Assembly: GCA_902768975.1 (NCBI GenBank)
Contig: CACXMZ010000005.1
Coordinates: 124,001 to 188,000 of the forward strand
Direction of reading: 5' to 3'
From: an uncultured Coriobacteriaceae bacterium
GTDB taxonomy: Bacteria > Actinomycetota > Coriobacteriia > Coriobacteriales > Eggerthellaceae
DNA length: 64,000 nt
Positions within the stretch are counted from its first letter, which is position 1. Every line of letters begins with the position of its first letter. The position numbers and the translations under genes are program-made. Positions 57,019-64,000 of this stretch are shown here, piece after piece. The notes below the pieces were generated by a model, which saw only the letters and a program-made list of their open reading frames with translations, did no database searches and was not told where the DNA came from.

Positions 57019-57923
57019 GCTGAAAATTCTTCTATACAGGCGTCGGTCACAATTAGCTTTGTGGCACTTGGCAGGACGCGCATGGTAAAGGGCGACATAA
57101 GCTCGGTTGCTTCGCCGTCATATTCGACGGAAAGGGGAGGGTCAGTGCTGACACGGATTTCGCGCCCGCGGTAATACTGGAGGGCGTCGCTTTGTTCAAG
57201 CACCTTGCCGCTTCGGTCTATGGTTGCCCCCAGTATGGACGGGATGAGCTCCCAGGCATTCTGGGTGGCGAGTACGCATACGTCGAGCATGCCGTCAGCC
57301 GGAAGGTTGGCAAGACCAAAGCTCACGTCAAATTGGACTTTTGAAAAATTCATAGCCACCACGCCTACGCCTTTAGTTTCATGCTCTTCACCGTCAACGT
57401 TGAGCCTGATTTTTGCAACGGTGGGCGTTGCGTGTTCAAAAGCGGCACGAAGGTAGGCAACAGGACCGAGGCGGTCTTTGAAAACCGTGGCTGAAGACAT
57501 AATGTCGGCGTCAAAACCGCAGCCAGCCATCATCATGAAACCGATGCGCTTTTGCCCAAAGTCAAATTCTCCCATGTCAAATTCCATGCATGAGCCTTCA
57601 CGCGCTAAACGGGCAAGGGCGGGCAGTTCAACGGGATGCATAATATTTTGAGCTATAAGGTTAGCGGTGCCCGAAGGGAAAACCATGACAGGGGTGCCGG
57701 TATAGCGAAGGGCATAGCATACGTGGGCTACGGTACCGTCGCCGCCGCTGACGACTACGCGGTCAAAACGCGAAGCATCGGCCAGTGCGGCACTAAAAGA
57801 CATGCTTTCGTCGACCGTGCGGACAACCACTTCGTCGCCTGCTTGAGAAAAGAGACGAATGAAGTCGTAGATGCCCCCGTCGCCTGGGCCTGCAGAACTG
57901 TTATTTAAAACGAGCAGTTTCAT
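57015..57923 (-). CDS. Diacylglycerol/lipid kinase family protein
   Basis: Protein of 302 residues of the DAGK catalytic (YegS/DgkB/BmrU) family. The ATP loop is VVSGGDGTVAHVCYAL (near 57-72), preceded by NNSSAGPGDGG at the start and followed by FPSGTANLIAQN. It should phosphorylate a lipid such as diacylglycerol; the substrate is not certain. GAAAGG lies before the ATG. It shares its last bases with the convergent terC-like gene, so no separate terminator fits between them. Confidence 0.88.
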   Translation of the reverse strand: MKLLVLNNSSAGPGDGGIYDFIRLFSQAGDEVVVRTVDESMSFSAALADASRFDRVVVSGGDGTVAHVCYALRYTGTPVMVFPSGTANLIAQNIMHPVELPALARLAREGSCMEFDMGEFDFGQKRIGFMMMAGCGFDADIMSSATVFKDRLGPVAYLRAAFEHATPTVAKIRLNVDGEEHETKGVGVVAMNFSKVQFDVSFGLANLPADGMLDVCVLATQNAWELIPSILGATIDRSGKVLEQSDALQYYRGREIRVSTDPPLSVEYDGEATELMSPFTMRVLPSATKLIVTDACIEEFSA

Positions 57924-57985
57924 GGCAACCTTTCAATTGGTATCATAGTCTATAGACTAAACTGAACTGCCGCAAGGACTAAAAC

Positions 57986-59128
57986 GTGTATATAAGTACC
58001 CAAAACGAACTGCTTGAATTCATAGAGCGCGCTAAACAATCTGAAATATTGGCTATCGACACCGAATTCCTGCGTGAAAAGACTTATTATCCGCAGCTCT
58101 GCTTGCTTCAAATGGCGACCGAAGAAGAGGATGTCATTGTTGACCCGCTCACGGTGGGGCCCCTCGACGCTCTAAAGGAATTATTGCTTGACCAGGGCAT
58201 TACGAAGCTCTTTCATGCCGGAAGCCAAGATATTGAAATCATCTATCACGAACTGGGCTGTATCCCTGCGCCTTTATTTGACACACAAATTGCCGCCGCT
58301 CTATTAGGCCACACGCTTCAAATTGGCTACGGATCACTTGTGGCTTCGGTGTGCGGTGTAACCCTGAAAAAGGGGGACTCCTTTACCGACTGGGCCCGCC
58401 GCCCCCTTTCGAAATCGCAATTGGCCTATGCTGCTGACGACGTTATTTACCTGCCTAAGCTTTACCGGAAAATGCATGCCAAGCTTGAAAAACTGGGGCG
58501 CCTCACCTGGCTCGATGCCGACTTTGCCGCCCTAGGAAACGAAGACCGGTATAAATGCAATCCACGTGAACGATTCCGCAAGCTCAAGCGCGTTAACCAG
58601 CTTTCCCGCAAGCAGTTAAGTGCAGCGCGTGAAGTAGCTGCCTGGCGCGAAGAAGCCGCTATGCGCAGAAATATCCCGCGAAAATGGCTCATAACCGACG
58701 AACAGGTTGTTGAATCTTGTCGTCGTGAACCTCAAAGCATCGACCAACTTCTTATGGTTCGTGGTATTTCCGAAAAGCTTAATACAGGCGACGCCCGTGC
58801 GGTGCTTGAAGCCATTAAGAAAGGCCTTGAAGCCCCACAAGAAGATTGGCCAAGCCTTCCTTCGAAAGGACGCAACGAAGCCAATGTCGACGTTGAAGTT
58901 GATGCACTTTCAGCTATCGCGCGCCTAAGGGCGAAAGAAAATGACATTGCTTTTCAGGCTCTTGTTTCCATGGGCGACTTAACCGATGTGGCCCGCGGTT
59001 ATGCCGACTGCGACGTTCTGAAAGGCTGGCGCTACGAAATAGTGGGGAAGGACTTACTCGCCTTTATGGAGGGCAAGCTTGAACTTCAGATTGAAAATGG
59101 TGTCCTCAGGGTTACAAATAGGCAATAA
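57986..59128 (+). CDS. rnd: Ribonuclease D
   Basis: Protein of 380 residues with the DEDDy exonuclease domain: IDTEFLREKTYYPQLCLLQ (near 23), FHAGSQDIEIIYHELG (near 77), and the last motif QLAYAADDVIYLPKLY (near 143). An HRDC domain follows (AAREVAAWREEAAMRRNIPRKWL, split near 212-235). It trims tRNA 3' ends. The start is GTG with CAAGGA upstream. Confidence 0.92.
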   Translation: MYISTQNELLEFIERAKQSEILAIDTEFLREKTYYPQLCLLQMATEEEDVIVDPLTVGPLDALKELLLDQGITKLFHAGSQDIEIIYHELGCIPAPLFDTQIAAALLGHTLQIGYGSLVASVCGVTLKKGDSFTDWARRPLSKSQLAYAADDVIYLPKLYRKMHAKLEKLGRLTWLDADFAALGNEDRYKCNPRERFRKLKRVNQLSRKQLSAAREVAAWREEAAMRRNIPRKWLITDEQVVESCRREPQSIDQLLMVRGISEKLNTGDARAVLEAIKKGLEAPQEDWPSLPSKGRNEANVDVEVDALSAIARLRAKENDIAFQALVSMGDLTDVARGYADCDVLKGWRYEIVGKDLLAFMEGKLELQIENGVLRVTNRQ

Positions 59129-59201
59129 GAATTGAATCAGGCTTGCGCAATTCGCTAATTCCTTATAATAATGCCGAAAACAACACAGAGAAAGGCGCAC
59201 A

Positions 59202-59882
59202 ATGTCAGGTGGATATCTTTTATTGATTATTGTTTCGACCATTATCGGTGCGGGCGCTCAAGCCTACGTAAATAGGCAAATTAACAAGTACCAACATGTG
59301 GGAACAAGCACGGGCTTTACCGGTGCTACCGCTGCTCAAAGCATGCTTTCCCGTTATGGCGTTTCGAATGTTCCTGTTTCCCAGGGTAGGAGTGGGCAGG
59401 ACTTCTTCGACCCACGGACCAATTCGATCACTATCGACCCCCATGCCTATGGTTCCAATTCCATTACTGCCGTGGCGACAGCCTGCCATGAAGTAGGGCA
59501 TGCCTGCCAGTTTGCTGAAGGCTATTCCATGATGAAGATCCGCACCGCCTTGGTTCCGGTGGTGAATCTTTCCTCTAATGCCTGGATGATCTTCCTCATT
59601 ATCGGTATTTCTTTAGTAAGCGCTGGCTCTATTGCTCCGGGCAATATGCTTATCACCATTGCGGTGGTCCTGTATGCCTTTGCCGTACTCTTCCACCTGA
59701 TTACGCTTCCTGTGGAATTTAACGCGAGCCACCGTGCGATGAACTACCTGCAAGAAATTGGCCTTCCCGAAGCTGAACGTGCGGGCGCCTTTAGCGTATT
59801 GCGCGCTTGTGCTTTAACCTATGTTGCCGCAGCCCTCGTTTCCGTGCTGCAGTTGCTCTGGATTTTAGGGCAGCGCAACTAG
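59202..59882 (+). CDS. Neutral zinc metallopeptidase, YugP family
   Basis: Membrane protein of 226 residues with an N-terminal span, the zinc motif ACHEVGHACQFAEG (near 92-105), and two or three further spans near 125-175 and 205-222. It starts with the family's YLLLIIVSTIIGAGAQAYVN pattern. Its substrates are not known. An AGAAAGG site precedes the ATG. It is 12 bases before xseA. Confidence 0.9.
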   Translation: MSGGYLLLIIVSTIIGAGAQAYVNRQINKYQHVGTSTGFTGATAAQSMLSRYGVSNVPVSQGRSGQDFFDPRTNSITIDPHAYGSNSITAVATACHEVGHACQFAEGYSMMKIRTALVPVVNLSSNAWMIFLIIGISLVSAGSIAPGNMLITIAVVLYAFAVLFHLITLPVEFNASHRAMNYLQEIGLPEAERAGAFSVLRACALTYVAAALVSVLQLLWILGQRN

Positions 59883-59894
59883 GTGCCTTAGAAC

Positions 59895-61202
59895 ATGACT
59901 GAACAAGAAAACACTAACAAGCCCTTAAGCGTTTCGCAGGCCATGGCCCTGGCAAAGGGTGCCCTTGAAGCCTGTACTGTTACGCTTATTGGCGAAGTAT
60001 CTGAAGTCTCCAACAAGGCAGGCTATAAAGCCGTCTATTTCACCGTGAAGGACGAAGGCGCGAGTCTTCCTGCCATGATGTGGAACAATCGTTATGCGGC
60101 AGCGGGTGTTGAGCTGCGCGTTGGCATGCTCGTCCAGCTTACGGGGCGCTTTACTCTGTATGCTGCCAAAGGCCGGATGAATTTTGACGTCTTTTCGCTT
60201 TCGCTTGCCGGGGAAGGGGACTTGCGCCAGAAAGTCGCCAACCTGGCGAAGAAACTACAGACTGAAGGCCTCATGGACCCTGCTAGGAAGCGTCCTCTTC
60301 CTTCGTTTCCGGAGGCTATTGGCCTGGTCACTTCACCACGTGGCGCAGCTGTTCACGACGTACTACGGACCATGCGCAGGCGCTACCCGAGTGCTCGTAT
60401 TCTTTTAGCAGGTGTTCCCGTTGAAGGGGCAGACGCGCCAAAGTATTTATCCCAGGCGCTTCAAACCGTCGCCGAGTCAGGCGCCGAACTGGTCCTTTTG
60501 GTGCGTGGGGGTGGCTCTTTTGAAGACCTCATGCCCTTTAATGACGAAGGGCTTGCACGCACGATTGCCGCGCTTCCCATTCCAGTCGTTACCGGCATTG
60601 GCCACGAACCCGACAATTCTATTGCCGACATGGTCGCCGACTTGCGCGCTTCTACGCCTACGGCCGCCGCCGAAGCGGTCACGCCCAATTCGGTAGAGCT
60701 TTCAGCAGCGCTTGCTGCGAGCATGGCGCATATTAATCGAACGCTCCAAAACCGCCTGCAGCAAAGCTTTGCAAAACTTGAAACCTTGGCAACACGCCCT
60801 GTTTTGAGCGACCCTCATCAACTTGTCACCCAGCAGGCCCTTGCGCTCGACGCTGCCTTTGACCGCCTCCAACGCGCTATTCCATCCAATCTTTTACGCG
60901 ACGCAAACCAACTACAGCAATCATCAATTCGTCTTAAGACCTTTGGCAAGAACATGCTTGAACCTTTTGCCGCCAGGATGGCTACCCAGGCAGCGCGCCT
61001 TGAAGACCTTTCGCCTCTTTCTATCCTCGGCCGTGGCTATGCGCTCGCCAAAGACAAGGAAGGAAAACTGGTAGCCAGCGTTCAAAGCGTTTCTGAAGGT
61101 GATGCCATAGCGCTTTCCGTTTCCGACGGCGTAATTAATTGCACCGTCGATTCTTGTACCTATACAGACCGCGAATTAGTTTCATGGAAGGACGATTCAT
61201 GA
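59895..61202 (+). CDS. xseA: Exodeoxyribonuclease VII large subunit
   Basis: Protein of 435 residues. An OB-fold domain at the start (LIGEVSEVSNKAGYKAVYFTVKD) is followed by the catalytic region with GLVTSPRGAAVHDV (near 138), LLVRGGGSFEDLMPFNDE (near 201), GIGHEPDNSIAD (near 234), and a coiled-coil C-terminal part ending SILGRGYALA. It degrades single-stranded DNA together with XseB in repair. It overlaps xseB by 4 bases. Confidence 0.96.
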   Translation: MTEQENTNKPLSVSQAMALAKGALEACTVTLIGEVSEVSNKAGYKAVYFTVKDEGASLPAMMWNNRYAAAGVELRVGMLVQLTGRFTLYAAKGRMNFDVFSLSLAGEGDLRQKVANLAKKLQTEGLMDPARKRPLPSFPEAIGLVTSPRGAAVHDVLRTMRRRYPSARILLAGVPVEGADAPKYLSQALQTVAESGAELVLLVRGGGSFEDLMPFNDEGLARTIAALPIPVVTGIGHEPDNSIADMVADLRASTPTAAAEAVTPNSVELSAALAASMAHINRTLQNRLQQSFAKLETLATRPVLSDPHQLVTQQALALDAAFDRLQRAIPSNLLRDANQLQQSSIRLKTFGKNMLEPFAARMATQAARLEDLSPLSILGRGYALAKDKEGKLVASVQSVSEGDAIALSVSDGVINCTVDSCTYTDRELVSWKDDS

Positions 61203-61465
61203 CCGAAATGCCCCAACTCCCCAAGAATTTAGAAGAGCTTTCTTTTCGCGAAGCCATGAGTTCACTCGATGAAATTGTTGCCGCCCTTGAAAGCAACACC
61301 CTTGAACTTGAAGACAGCCTTGTTGCCTATGAGCAGGGGATAGCCCTGCTGCGCAACCTTCGGGGGCGTCTAGACGGTGCCCAACAAAAGATTGATGTCT
61401 TGATGGGTGAACTTGAAGAAACCGAAAGTGACGAAGTTATCGACTCAACCTTGCAAAAGGCATAG
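61199..61465 (+). CDS. xseB: Exodeoxyribonuclease VII small subunit
   Basis: Small acidic helical protein of 88 residues, with the conserved LSFREAMSSLDEIVAALESNTLELEDSLVAYEQG region split over 13-46. Several copies bind one XseA. The start is the ATG at 61199 that overlaps the xseA stop; an in-frame start upstream lies inside xseA. Confidence 0.95.
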   Translation: MTEMPQLPKNLEELSFREAMSSLDEIVAALESNTLELEDSLVAYEQGIALLRNLRGRLDGAQQKIDVLMGELEETESDEVIDSTLQKA

Positions 61466-61509
61466 TTAGATAAGCTTCTAAAAACCCAAGAGTCGTTTCT
61501 AAAAAGCAA

Positions 61510-61541
61510 AAGCCGCTTCAGTCGAATGACCAAAGCGGCTT
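61510..61541 (-). terminator. Terminator of pta
   Basis: A 9-bp stem AAGCCGCTT/AAGCGGCTT (61510-61518 and 61533-61541). Read on the minus strand it is followed by TTTTGCTTTTT, so it fits the end of pta. It has little T run on the plus strand. Confidence 0.8.
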
Positions 61542-61562
61542 GCGGTTTATCTCGTGAAAAAA

Positions 61563-62564
61563 TTAGCTATTCTGTGCCTGAACGCAGGTAATAGCCACAA
61601 CACCCACGATGTCGTCTGCCGAACAACCACGAGAAAGGTCGTTAACAGGGGCGGCGATACCTTGCGTAACCGGACCATAGGCTTCGGCGCCCGCAAGACG
61701 CTGGACCAGTTTGTAGCCAATGTTGCCCGCGTCGAGGTCGGGGAAGATAAGAACATTAGCCTTACCGGCAACACTTGAATCCGGGGCCTTAGAAGCAGCT
61801 ACACTGGGCACCAGGGCTGTGTCGAGCTGCATTTCGCCATCTATCATAAGTTCAGGAGCTTCTGCCTTGGCAATCTTGACTGCTTCTTGGACCTTGTCGC
61901 GGTCGTCGTTGGCGGCTGCAGACCCAAAGCTAGAGTGGGAAAGCATGGCAATGCGTGCTTCAGAACCGGTAAAGGTCTTCCAGCTTTTTGCTGACGCAAT
62001 GGCTTCTTCAGCAAGCACTTCGGCAGAAGGTTGAACATTCAAGCCACAGTCGCTAAAAAGCAACATGCCATTTTCGCCATATTCGCTCTTTTCGCCGTCG
62101 GGAAGAACCATGAGGAAGAAGGAGCTTACGTTTTTAACGCCAGGGGCCGTCTTCAAAACTTGTAGGGCCGCACGTAGAACGTCGCTTGTGGAATGGCAGG
62201 CGCCTGCCACCATGCCGTCAGCTTCGCCAAGCTTGACCATCATGGTGCCAAAGTAGAGAACCTTGTCCATGGTAGCAAGGGCATCTTCTTCCGTAACGCC
62301 CTTATGCTTGCGCAGCTCATAGAAGGCGTCGGCATAGCGCTGCTTTTCGGCAGAGGTCGCAACATCAACGATGCGAGCTCCGTCGAGCTTCTTGCCCGAA
62401 GCATTGATTTCGGCTTCGTCGCCCAAGATGATGAGCTTAGCAAAACCTTTTTCGAGGATTTTTTCAGCTGCTTCAAGGGTACGAGGATCGTTGCCTTCGG
62501 GAAGAACGATGGTTTTTACGTCCTTGGCCGCCAGATCGAACATAGAATCAATAAATGAACTCAT
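61563..62564 (-). CDS. pta: Phosphate acetyltransferase
   Basis: Protein of 333 residues, the short Pta form, which interconverts acetyl-CoA and acetyl phosphate in acetate fermentation. Motifs include VLPEGNDPRTLEAAEKIL (near 20), MVAGACHSTSDVLRAALQ (near 119), and the C-terminal LIFPDLDAGNIGYKLVQRLAGAEA with GPVTQGIAAPVNDLSRGCS. AAGGACGG precedes the ATG. No ackA gene is in the window. Confidence 0.94.
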   Translation of the reverse strand: MSSFIDSMFDLAAKDVKTIVLPEGNDPRTLEAAEKILEKGFAKLIILGDEAEINASGKKLDGARIVDVATSAEKQRYADAFYELRKHKGVTEEDALATMDKVLYFGTMMVKLGEADGMVAGACHSTSDVLRAALQVLKTAPGVKNVSSFFLMVLPDGEKSEYGENGMLLFSDCGLNVQPSAEVLAEEAIASAKSWKTFTGSEARIAMLSHSSFGSAAANDDRDKVQEAVKIAKAEAPELMIDGEMQLDTALVPSVAASKAPDSSVAGKANVLIFPDLDAGNIGYKLVQRLAGAEAYGPVTQGIAAPVNDLSRGCSADDIVGVVAITCVQAQNS

Positions 62565-62664
62565 ATTGCCGTCCTTTTCTTGATGGAAATACCGCTAGAA
62601 TAAGTTACCTAAAATACTGTTGTATCGTCAAGAAAAACCTTGACTTTTGACGGAGGCCAAAGAA

Positions 62665-63684
62665 GTGAAGACTATCAGTTTTGCTATCCCGTGCTATAAC
62701 TCGGCTGCCTACATGGAAACGTGCATCAAAAGCCTGCTTTCCTGCGGTGATGACATCGAAATAATTATCGTGAACGACGGTTCAACGAAAGACAATACGT
62801 CTGAAATTGCCCATGCCTACGAAAGCCGTTTCCCTGGTATTGTGCGTGCTGTCGACCAGGAGAACAGGGGGCATGGGGGAGCCGTTAACCACGGTCTTGA
62901 AGAAGCAAAAGGCCTGTATTTTAAAGTGGTCGACTCCGACGACTGGCTCGACGAAACTGCCATGAAGGACTTGATGGCGTACCTACGCACCCAGGTTCAA
63001 GAAGACAATCCCTGTGACTTGGTTATTGCCAACTATATATACGACAAGGTAGACGAAGGCAAACAGACGGTAATGTCCTATACCAACGTGTTTCCCACAG
63101 ACCGCGTCTTTACCTGGGAAGAAATAGGGCGTTTCAGGCCAAGCCAATACCTGCTTATGCATAGCGTCTTTTATCGCACTCAGCTCCTAAAAGACGCCCA
63201 AGTTCAACTTCCCGAACATTGCTTCTATGTCGACAATATCTTTGTCTACGCCCCGCTTCCGCACGTTCAAACAATTCGTTATCTAAACCTCGATGTGTAC
63301 CACTATTACATTGGGCGTGAAGACCAAAGCGTTAACGAGAAAATCATGCTGTCGCGCATCGACCAGCAGCTGCATATTACGCGCTTCATGATAGACCACG
63401 TTAATCTTGAAGTAGTCCCAAATGAACAGCTGCGTGCATATATGTATAACTATCTTTCTATGATGATGTGCATCTGTAGTGTTTTCCTGCGGATGGAACC
63501 CACGGAAGAAAACGAACAAAAACGAGCCGAGATCTGGGAATATCTTCGCGCCAAGCGTCCGGAAATGTATGCCCGGGTTCGTGGGAATATTGTTAATTTC
63601 ACGACCAATTTCCCATCGCCCGCAGGGCGCGCATTGGCACTGGGCGGCTACCATCTGGCGCAAAAGATTTTTAAGTTCAACTAA
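62665..63684 (+). CDS. Family 2 glycosyltransferase
   Basis: Protein of about 339 residues with a GT-A fold: FAIPCYNSAAYMETCIKSLL at the start, VNDGSTKDNTSE near 35, QENRGHGGAVNHGL near 67, and the metal-binding VDSDDWLDETAM near 91. The rest is helical and shared by GT2 enzymes of capsule or teichoic acid type. The sugar and acceptor are unknown and no polysaccharide genes adjoin it. I start at the GTG at 62665, 8 bases after GGAGG; the earlier TTG at 62647 would precede that site. Confidence 0.85.
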   Translation: MKTISFAIPCYNSAAYMETCIKSLLSCGDDIEIIIVNDGSTKDNTSEIAHAYESRFPGIVRAVDQENRGHGGAVNHGLEEAKGLYFKVVDSDDWLDETAMKDLMAYLRTQVQEDNPCDLVIANYIYDKVDEGKQTVMSYTNVFPTDRVFTWEEIGRFRPSQYLLMHSVFYRTQLLKDAQVQLPEHCFYVDNIFVYAPLPHVQTIRYLNLDVYHYYIGREDQSVNEKIMLSRIDQQLHITRFMIDHVNLEVVPNEQLRAYMYNYLSMMMCICSVFLRMEPTEENEQKRAEIWEYLRAKRPEMYARVRGNIVNFTTNFPSPAGRALALGGYHLAQKIFKFN

Positions 63685-63689
63685 GCTAT

Positions 63690-64000
63690 TTATTTATAGT
63701 CGGCGGGATTTTTCGACGAAGACCCAGTGAGGTTTTCTAAGGTACGCATTTCGCTGCCAAGTACTACAGCTCCTTCACCAAATCGCTGGCGTATGGCGTC
63801 GGTCGCATGGCTCAGTTGCTTCTTTTGTTCGCGATTATGACCTTCTTCTTCGGACGTGGTATTGCCAAATAAGCTTAATTGACCCTCTGCTGAGTCGGTC
63901 AAATGGATAGCTGCTGCACCCACCAGCCGCAGGGGCATACCTTCAATCCATAGTTCGTCGAGTAAAACATTGAGCCGCGGGATAAAGTCATATTCGCTGT
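63690..64000 (-). CDS. dinB: DNA polymerase IV (Y family), C-terminal part only
   Basis: The last 102 or so residues of a gene that runs off the right edge of the window. The visible part has the little-finger domain end (FIPRLNVLLDELW, then GMPLRLVGAAAIHL), a QLSLFG motif that matches the beta-clamp-binding box, and DAIRQRFGEGAVVLGSEM, which is typical of DinB-like polymerases. It would copy past damaged bases. ImuB or another Y-family member is possible because the catalytic domain is not visible. Confidence 0.75.
   Translation of the reverse strand, partial: SEYDFIPRLNVLLDELWIEGMPLRLVGAAAIHLTDSAEGQLSLFGNTTSEEEGHNREQKKQLSHATDAIRQRFGEGAVVLGSEMRTLENLTGSSSKNPADYK

Overview
The window is a dense bacterial chromosome segment of roughly balanced base composition, made almost wholly of housekeeping genes. 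By eye, codon use favours GAA for Glu and GAC for Asp. Features such as WhiA, the rapZ-yvcK-whiA operon, ScpA/ScpB, a DUF512 PDZ/radical-SAM protein next to der, TrmFO, a class I two-subunit fumarase, an NADP-type glutamate dehydrogenase and frequent leaderless promoters suggest a Gram-positive actinobacterial lineage. My best guess is Coriobacteriia (Eggerthellales/Coriobacteriales). That placement is inference from gene content, not from a search.

Layout. 1-8 kb: a DUF4230 protein, a metallo-beta-lactamase-fold hydrolase, a CPA1 Na+/H+ antiporter, a minus-strand operon (small membrane protein, soluble GAF histidine kinase, LuxR-type regulator), tRNA-Val(CAC) and tRNA-Asn, a LytM-like membrane protein, tRNA-Ile2(CAU), a duplicated hairpin and nagB. 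8-18 kb: an ABC-F ATPase, an M50 protease, trpS, scpA-scpB-rluB, then aroA-cmk-plsC-ispH. 18-29 kb: an EnvC-like LytM protein, DUF512-der-plsY-gpsA-ogt, rpe, a cysteine desulfurase, a Nif3-like protein, dgt and azlCD. 29-36 kb: rplS, rnhB, then a yraN-comM-dprA-trmFO-xer block of DNA- and tRNA-processing genes. This block resembles the Bacillus order but lacks topA.

36-45 kb: uvrA, gdhA (minus strand), uvrC and rapZ-yvcK-whiA, tightly overlapping. 45-50 kb: the lower glycolytic operon gapA-pgk-tpiA-gpmI, followed by secG. 50-52.5 kb: tRNA-Leu(GAG), a FAD-linked 2-hydroxyacid dehydrogenase whose codon use looks foreign, and a tRNA-Gly/Cys/Val(GAC) cluster. 52.5-64 kb: an MFS transporter, fumarase beta and alpha, an unknown membrane-anchored protein, a TerC protein, a lipid/diacylglycerol kinase, RNase D, a zinc peptidase, xseA-xseB, pta, a family 2 glycosyltransferase and the 3' end of a Y-family DNA polymerase.

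There is no CRISPR array, insertion sequence, prophage or defence island. The most unusual non-coding signals are these: (i) a degenerate tandem array with about 11.5-nt period, made of GAC-plus-T-tract units, between rnhB and yraN; (ii) a set of at least seven genes whose -10 box lies only 6-9 nt before the ATG with no ribosome binding site; (iii) a duplicated terminator hairpin beside tRNA-Ile2; (iv) a perfect 12-bp palindrome between the divergent gdhA and uvrC genes; (v) an inverted 15-nt copy of the tRNA-Leu T arm just upstream of the compositionally odd dehydrogenase. All other stretches without a called gene are shorter than about 200 bases. No wholly new system is evident; the nearest candidate is the small membrane protein/GAF-kinase/LuxR operon.
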